From Gibbula magus (lineage: Eukaryota > Mollusca > Gastropoda > Trochida > Trochidae), in NCBI GenBank assembly GCA_936450465.1, contig OW388293.1:30633860-30697859 (forward strand): DNA of 64,000 nucleotides. Reading direction: 5' to 3'. A program made the position numbers and the translations under genes. How positions within the stretch are numbered: the stretch's first letter is position 1; each line of letters starts with the position of its first letter. Positions 58,901-64,000 of this stretch are shown piece after piece. The notes under the pieces were generated by a model. The model was not told the DNA's origin. It worked only from the letters and a program-made list of their open reading frames with translations, and did not search any database.

Positions 58901-61900
58901 TAACCGCTAGGCATCTTTCCTGGTTCTGTACTGAATTAAGAAACGTAGACAACAAAGCTATAGTGTATAGTTTCTCTCCTACTGGTATGTTTGGGGTTGG
59001 GTATAGCACAGTGGATAGCTTGTTTATCTCCTACTGGTATGTTTGGGGTTGGGTATAGCACAGAGGTTAGCTTGTTTATCTCCCGCCACAACCAAGTTGT
59101 CGGGGGATATAGAAATGACCTCCGTTAGGGTTTTGTTTCCGGACCAGAACTCAAAATCCGTAAGGCCTAGTTTAATGAAACTTGGTCTGTGGAACAGTCA
59201 TCATGTGTAGATGTGCCTTTTGGGTTTTCAACTTCTTTGAAATTTTAATTTTAGCCTTTTTCATGGAAACTTCTTCTTATGTAAAACCACTTCAAAATCT
59301 TTATTGAATGTTAAATCTCTATTTCTCTTTTCTTTTTCAGACTACATATGTGTCTATCACAGATTTTCTCGTCGACAGGAAAGGCTATGACAAATCCATT
59401 AAGTCTGACCTTTTCAAGTACAAAGAATTCATGTGAGTAAGGAGAAATGTTCTGCATTTTCATAGAAGATTAATATTTTGGCCTTTTAATATCCAGTTGT
59501 ATGTTGAGTATTCTGAGTCTAACTTCCCTTGTAAGGATTGGTTGCAGGAGAATCACTTGAAGATCAGCAAAGTCACATCAATTTGAAATGATTGAATTCT
59601 ACACAGCTATTTCAGACAGTCTGATTAAAATCGACGGTTTTTCATGGAATAAAAATTGCAAAATAGGTTACACTCCAAACCGTCTGATAACAGCCCGTAG
59701 ACTCGCGTGTTCGAGCACAATTCAGGTAGCCAATCAAAAGACATCCAACAAATGCTTTCAGTGCGAGAAGCTAGAGGCAGATAACTTCAAACAGCTATCC
59801 TTTGGTCTGTTCCGAATGTTTTCAAAACAGTGACCGTTTAAAAACCATGTTGTGATTGGTCAGCTATTTGACTGGGCTTTGGCTGTGCTAAACTGGTTCG
59901 GGACATTCACCTATACGGGGTGTTCTCAGACCTTGTGGAGAGGAATCTACAGAACCTGTTTGTATCCAGTAGATGCCTAATTTTGCAAATTTTATACCTC
60001 GGAACAAGGTCGATTTTAATCAGACTGCTATTTCAGACGAACACATACACATTACATTGTCATATTAGGGATCACTCTATCTAACAATTCTTGTACTGTT
60101 TTGAAGATGATTCCCTTGCAGGATTCAAATCCACGCTCTCAGTCAGTCATCAACCACAAGCATTGACTGTACAAACAGTAAACCGATTCAGCTACCTTGA
60201 ATTTCAGTCTCAAATATAAAACTATTACATGGTTCACCATCTAAATGGTGTGTATTCCTAAAAACTTCATACACTGATAGACACAGTCATGTTACAGATG
60301 GCGCTAAATGCATCATGCATTGTTCACGTACTGTCCTACAACAGTGATGTTCAAAGGACTAAATGAGGGTATCAATTTGATCATTACAACTGTATAACGG
60401 ACCGAGTAACCTTTGAGGAAAACAAGGTTAATGACCATATATATTAACCTGAACCCCTCACTGAACAATGCATTAATAGCATCTATTTCTGCGAACCTGA
60501 AATTGATGTTTAAATTAAAAGTGTCAAAATTTCAAAGGGATATCACAAATATTGGCACATGTTAAATCTCAGTTATACATGAAAAATAAAACTGCTCAAA
60601 TAAGAATCACCTCCATTGTAGTCTCAAACATTGATTGAATGGCCACATAGAGTTGTATAAAGTATCATTGCATCTAGAGGGCGGGATAGCAAAGTGGATT
60701 GGCTTCGTATCAAGAGGTCCGGGGTTTGAATCCCGCCAGGGGCTCGGCGACTTTGTCTTCTTTGGAGAACTGTTCTACATGAAGAAAGGTTAGAGTGCAA
60801 TGCTACACTGAATTTCAGCACAGTACCACCCTTCGTTGGCTAGTTCCAGCCGATGCTTGCAGGTTTCATCGCAATGCATAGCTACCACGGCGTTGCTCCC
60901 TGCAATAATTCTAGCAGCCGTGATATAAGTGAAATACTCCTGAAAGTGCCTAAATCCCAACTCTCCTCACCTCATTGCATCTATAAAATGGCAATGTTGC
61001 AAAATCTTGCCATCATAGTTCCAGAGATGGATGTTTGTCGCTGTTATTTCCTTCTCCAAGTTTCATAGCCAACTGTTTTATTTTTCAGATACAAAGGTTT
61101 ATTCTTGGATATTGAAAAAGGACACATCCTTAAACTTGCAGATGATGGACAAATATTGAGGTAATTATAAAAAGTTAGTTGATTTATTGAATGATTTAGT
61201 TAAATTTACATGAATTATTAGTGGTTCAAAAACTCTAGGACAGCTGTGGGAAGAGGGAGGAGCATCAAAAACAAACAAAAAACTTTGAAAATTTGTCTTG
61301 CAATTAGAAAATCCATTTGTAAGCATAACTGACTCATTAGTTAAAAAAAAGGGAAGTTAATAATTTGTTGATTATTTAATTAGTCAGCTTAGCATCTTTT
61401 AAAAAAATTCATTGTTCAATCTAGGATTCACGCTGATAGTTATCAACTAGCCCCTTATAAAAAATCATTTCGGGGATTGTTGCACATTGTAATTTTATCC
61501 CTACCTTTGTTAGCTATACTATTTCTTCCAATTGTTACAAAACACCAAGGGCTGTGATAAATCTAGATTAGACACTGGATTCCAAGGAGCGTGTTTTTTA
61601 AAAATTTTTTATTAAATTATATATATGATGTATAAACTAAAGATAAAAAAACTTAATGTGTTTTAGCAGAATTCGACTTAAATAAGCTACAAATCCAATG
61701 GAAATAGCTTTGGAGTACATATGTGGAGAATCATCTTGATTCCTCCCACAAATTAATTAATATGCCATGTTTTTATTGGTGTAAACATTAAGAATTTATA
61801 CTCAGTAAATAGTACTTTTCGTGTTGGTTGTTTTTTTAAGCATTGCAAAAGTGCTAAATGAAATTAAAAGAAATTACATTTGATGATTGATTTAAAAACT

Positions 61901-63448
61901 ATCAGTTACATAATTGTTTTTATCAAGAGCCACACACGGTACCCGACAACTAGAGGAATCAGAGATACAGGCCGCGTACGGGAAGGAAATGATCTGGGAA
62001 CACATCGAGACAGTCAAGAAAACTGTTAAAAATTCAAACAGTAAGTGACATACTTTAACCTTTACTTTTAGGTCGCAAATATTCCTAGACAGTGTTAAAC
62101 CAGTGTCTGTTCCTAAATAGGTGCATCTTTGTTGATGAGTTGGGGTTCCTGTAAATTGTCAATGCAGAATGGCTTGATATACCAGCTGCTGCAGGCTGGG
62201 GTGTTAAATATCGTGTTTAATATAGTTAAAATAAAATAGTTAAAAACTAGCTGAAATTTTAACGTCCAAAAAGTGTGTCATTAAATCGTTAATGCGCTAA
62301 ATAAACTATTGAAAACAGTCGACCTATTGATCTTGATTAAAAGCTGATTATTTCAGGTGACATATTTAGCATGACACACAAACACACTTAGACAATAACT
62401 AACGAGTGACGGGGAATGACAGATTATCTTTCCCGAGTTATATCATTTGAGTAATTCTCGAGCCTTGGCGAGAGAATTACACACAATTGATATAACGAGG
62501 GACAAATTAAAGACAATGACAAATTAAAGTAAAAACGCGAATATTAAAAGCCAATAGCTTCTCTAAAAGGACCCGAGAAGGAGATGAATCTCCATATCCA
62601 TACGCGTGTGACGTGGATTCACTTCTTACGTACCTATCCTTGTTTACTCCGCACGATTAAAATGTCCCCTGCGAAAATGTCTTTCACAATAAAAGAAAGA
62701 TGTGGCTTTAGTTGAAAGTTTTGAATTCCTGCCAATTACTATCAATCCATGATTATACATATAAGTTATTGCAACATCCATATCAAGAGATGTGCGAAGC
62801 TCAAAAACAAGTCGGCTCAAACCGAAAAGCTCTGTGACGTTACAATCGACACTGTGACGTCATAACCGCTCGCGCCTATGACGTCATTACATTCGAACGA
62901 TCGCCGTCGCTCTTGAAGCTTTCCGTGGTTATACAGTCAAGCAGTAATCGCTAGTTTCTTTAAATTTCGAACAATTTAACTGCTTCCTCCGACATTTGAT
63001 GCGTCGGCACATGTACGAAAACTCTAATTTCAACTGCGGGAAATAAATAAAACATGTTAAAGTGCAGAAGACAGTTTCTAAAGTTACTAGTCGGGAAAAG
63101 TAAGAAAGATGAATGAAGTAGTTCCGGCAACCAATGAAATTCTTATTTTTCTGTAACAGCCAATCAAAAGCCAGAAAAAGGTGTAACTCCCATGTGACTT
63201 ACAGGAAAAATACTACCCTGTGTCCGTCTTCCCATATGGGTAATATATATATATATATATATATACTTGGGTAATAACTAGTATCTATAAAACAAAGCAT
63301 TCATAAAATGTTTCCATTTGAACCCAAACCCGGTATTGCTCAAAAAATTTCTTCTTTTTGTTCAGAAACATTCCGCTTCTTCGAAAACTACTTCGATACC
63401 CCGGGACTGGTCGCCATGGCAAGAATCATCGACATTGAAGACAAAAAA
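55790..63448 (+). CDS. NT5DC1: NT5DC1, 5' five exons (5'-nucleotidase domain-containing protein 1)
   Basis: Exons 55790-55900, 59341-59432, 61089-61160, 61928-62040 and 63366-63448 join in phase into 157 residues; the family protein is about 450 long, so roughly the first third is here. Exon 1 has the HAD motif I 'YGFDLDHTLAKY', whose two aspartates are the nucleophile and acid/base. Later exons read 'DRKGYDKS', 'KGLFLDIEKGHILKLADDGQ', 'ASHGTRQLEESEIQAAYGKE' and 'FFENYFDTPGLVAMARIIDI', in the order of human NT5DC1. The family is assigned to HAD-type nucleotidases; its substrate is not settled. Start choice: ATG 55790 has A at -3 and gives an N-terminus of usual length. ATG 55769 and 55604 are in frame upstream. 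The large first intron holds a repeat copy. Confidence 0.93.
55901..57375. other. NT5DC1 intron 1, left part
   Basis: Unique AT-rich sequence with no recognised feature. Short frames at 56324-56620 and 56943-57167 (minus) show no motif. Confidence 0.5.
57376..58914. mobile_element. 1.5-kb palindrome-rich repeat element, copy 2 (in NT5DC1 intron 1)
   Basis: Collinear with 53611-55136 at an offset of 3,765 bases at the left end, falling to 3,731 after a 34-bp loss at the second hairpin. Only scattered single-base differences are seen elsewhere. The minisatellite here has seven units and longer T runs. Flanking sequences are unrelated to those of copy 1, so the two arose by transposition or an insertional duplication, not simple tandem duplication. 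Confidence 0.8.
58563..58914. repeat. 52-bp minisatellite, seven units (copy 2)
   Basis: Same unit as at 54836-55136, with one additional unit of the 'ctgagaatg' type and runs of up to 14-15 T between units. Confidence 0.95.
58975..59082 (+). repeat. tandem duplication (52 bp) with tRNA-like A-box wording
   Basis: 'tctcctactggtatgtttgg' starts at 58975 and 59027. Each unit contains 'gtatagcacag(t/a)gg', close to a tRNA A box (TRGCNNAGYGG). It could be two heads of a tRNA-derived SINE. No B box was found, so the call is weak. Confidence 0.6.
59083..59335 (+). repeat. dispersed repeat, second copy of the 4.4-kb family
   Basis: Starts 'cccgccacaaccaagttgtcg' and contains 'ccggaccagaactcaaaatc' and 'tgaaacttggtctgtgg', matching 4400-4700. 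It ends within a few bases of NT5DC1 exon 2, so it contributes the end of intron 1. Confidence 0.6.
59341..59432 (+). CDS. NT5DC1: NT5DC1 exon 2
   Basis: Acceptor 'ctttttcag|' and donor |gtgagt, 92 bases, ends in phase 2. Encodes 'VSITDFLVDRKGYDKS' and 'LFKYKEF'. Confidence 0.9.
59433..59606. other. NT5DC1 intron 2, left part
   Basis: Unique sequence, nothing recognised. Confidence 0.5.
59607..59616. repeat. 10-bp target-site duplication, left
   Basis: CTATTTCAGA, identical to 60028-60037, directly abutting the left inverted terminal repeat. Confidence 0.9.
59617..60027. mobile_element. 411-bp TIR element with 10-bp target duplication
   Basis: Perfect 19-bp inverted termini CAGTCTGATTAAAATCGAC (59617-59635 and complement 60009-60027), flanked by the direct repeat CTATTTCAGA. 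Looser pairing continues inward (ttgcaaaat...agg). No transposase is encoded; the 81-codon frame at 59588-59833 starts outside the element and has no motif. A 9-10 bp duplication is characteristic of Mutator-like elements, so a non-autonomous MULE is the best guess, though the termini are short for that group. Confidence 0.92.
60028..60037. repeat. 10-bp target-site duplication, right
   Basis: CTATTTCAGA, identical to 59607-59616. Confidence 0.9.
60038..60671. other. NT5DC1 intron 2, middle
   Basis: Nothing recognised. Confidence 0.45.
60672..60978 (+). repeat. tRNA-derived SINE
   Basis: A tRNA-like head carries an A box 'tagcaaagtgg' (near 60688) and a B box 'ggtttgaatcc' (near 60722) at tRNA-like spacing. 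A body with 'gcttgcaggtttcatcgcaa' follows, then a tail 'gtgatataagtgaaatactc' and 'aaagtgcctaaatccc', which resembles the 'gatatarctgaaatattg...gcgttaaaccc' tails of common molluscan SINEs. It is diverged and has no clean terminal repeat. It sits in NT5DC1 intron 2 on the gene's own strand. Confidence 0.75.
61089..61160 (+). CDS. NT5DC1: NT5DC1 exon 3
   Basis: Acceptor 'tatttttcag|' and donor |gtaatt, 72 bases, ends in phase 2. Encodes 'YKGLFLDIEKGHILKLADDG', a strongly conserved family segment. Confidence 0.92.
61161..61927. other. NT5DC1 intron 3
   Basis: AT-rich; nothing recognised. Confidence 0.55.
61928..62040 (+). CDS. NT5DC1: NT5DC1 exon 4
   Basis: Acceptor 'tttttatcaag|' and donor |gtaagt, 113 bases, ends in phase 1. 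The frame across the junction restores Arg and continues 'ASHGTRQLEESEI', matching the family's R-A-S-H-G-T segment. Confidence 0.9.
62041..62430. other. NT5DC1 intron 4, left part
   Basis: Nothing recognised. Confidence 0.45.
62431..62502. repeat. hairpin in NT5DC1 intron 4
   Basis: 'tcccgagttatatcat...gtaattctc' pairs with 'gagaattac...tgatataacgaggga' around 'gagccttggc', with a few mismatches; arms are about 30 bp. Confidence 0.8.
62503..63238. other. NT5DC1 intron 4, CRE-rich segment
   Basis: Contains 'tgacgttac', 'tgacgtcataac' and 'tgacgtcattac' between 62836 and 62890 next to 'cgctcgcgcc'. The wording resembles the left end of the 1.5-kb element (gactatgacgtcattc...gtgacgtcac). It may be a diverged relative together with the hairpin at 62431-62502. 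Confidence 0.45.
63242..63266. repeat. (TA)n microsatellite
   Basis: About twelve TA units in NT5DC1 intron 4. Confidence 0.95.
63366..63448 (+). CDS. NT5DC1: NT5DC1 exon 5
   Basis: Acceptor 'tttttgttcag|' and donor |gtaatt, 83 bases, ends in phase 0. Encodes 'TFRFFENYFDTPGLVAMARI', matching the family's F-Y-D-N-Y-F-D-x-P-G segment. The gene continues beyond the window. Confidence 0.9.
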
Positions 63449-63695
63449 GTAATTATTTATCTACATATATCTCTATGACCATCATTCTTTTGATAAGTTT
63501 TTTCAAAACTAATATGTACCAGTGTTATTGGAATATCATGAAAATATGTGTTTAACACAATTTTATAGGTCTAGGGCTGCTCAATTGCATGATTCCCACA
63601 ATAAAGTTTACAATTTCATTAATCCATATTTAATAAGAAGATTACTGTGCCAACAGTATAATATAATTATACTGTTTTCTCGCCCAGTGTAAAGT

Positions 63696-63830
63696 CCCAG
63701 ATTATACCCTCTTCAAAGTAGACCCAGGTAGATTTTGTGAGCTCCCAGAATCTACCCCCTTGGTAGATTCTAGAGTCTTACCAGAATCTACCCCCTCCTC
63801 CCAGAATTTACCCCCGGGTATAATCTGGGA
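63696..63830. repeat. inverted repeat of about 135 bp downstream of exon 5
   Basis: 'cccagattataccc' (63696-63709) pairs with 'gggtataatctggg' (63816-63829). Between them 'cagaatctaccccct' recurs three times and once inverted (ggtagattct), giving nested short repeats. Confidence 0.85.
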
Positions 63831-63897
63831 GCTTCCAGAATTTGTATCGACTCAATTCAAGATGTTGTCTCGTAACTGGCACAAACCTCCGAACATT

Positions 63898-63911
63898 GGG
63901 GGGGGGGGGGG
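63898..63911. repeat. poly(G) run
   Basis: About fourteen consecutive G; the length may be unreliable in sequencing. Confidence 0.9.
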
Positions 63912-64000
63912 TCTATGCTTATGCTCGAGTATACCGGTAGTCTTGTACCCACTAGGATACGGTACCATAGTAAATAGTACAGTATAGTAGTTTCAGTTAC

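Noticed and set aside
59588..59833. 81-codon frame in NT5DC1 intron 2
   Set aside because: It starts in unique DNA and runs into a TIR element; no motif.
60672..60745. Functional tRNA gene
   Set aside because: A and B boxes are present but acceptor-stem pairing is poor, and SINE body and tail follow directly.

Overview
The window is eukaryotic nuclear DNA from an animal, most likely a marine mollusc and perhaps a bivalve. It is AT-rich, has no operons, and its two protein genes are split by short GT-AG-bounded exons. The rest is dominated by non-LTR retrotransposon remains, small inverted-repeat transposons, foldback hairpins, microsatellites and a tRNA-derived SINE whose tail resembles common molluscan SINEs. 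The molluscan assignment is inferred from these repeats and from the divergence of the two genes; no species marker is visible.

Two host genes are supported by conserved peptides and by exon phases that join without error. (1) On the minus strand, 41343-46941, is the 3' part of a bHLH-leucine-zipper transcription factor of the Mondo/Mlx family (MLXIP/MLXIPL-like). Seven exons give 488 residues: an acidic stretch, basic region, helix-loop-helix, zipper and the C-terminal dimerisation/localisation domain. An unusual tail follows, with three 40-residue repeats. The 5' exons were not found. (2) On the plus strand, 55790-63448, is the 5' third of NT5DC1, a HAD-family 5'-nucleotidase-domain protein. 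Five exons give 157 residues and the gene runs off the right edge. The two genes point away from each other, and the stretch between them is packed with repeats.

Layout: 1-41 kb has no convincing host gene. It holds decayed LINE reverse transcriptase fragments (13.5-14.6, 23.4-23.8, 30.0-32.1 kb), a LINE ORF1-like coding region (34.26-34.90 kb), a PIF/Harbinger remnant (32.4-33.1 kb), several TIR elements (24.8, 25.4, 27.7, 29.1 kb), foldbacks (5.7, 15.0, 21.2 kb), minisatellites (68-bp at 4.0 kb, 62-bp at 10.4 kb) and microsatellites. 41-47 kb is the Mondo-like gene. 47.5-48.2 kb is a long ACT-type trinucleotide array. 49.55-52.08 kb is a young 5'-truncated LINE with an intact 740-residue reverse transcriptase frame and perfect 29-bp target-site duplications. 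53.6-55.1 and 57.4-58.9 kb are two nearly identical 1.5-kb elements flanking NT5DC1 exon 1. NT5DC1 intron 2 holds a 411-bp TIR element with 10-bp target duplications, followed by a SINE.

No rRNA gene, intact tRNA gene, CRISPR array or prokaryotic feature was seen. The most notable items are the divergent Mondo-like factor with its repeated, SUMO-interaction-like tail, the twin palindrome-rich elements around NT5DC1 exon 1, the recurring foldback family, and the three TTAA-flanked elements.
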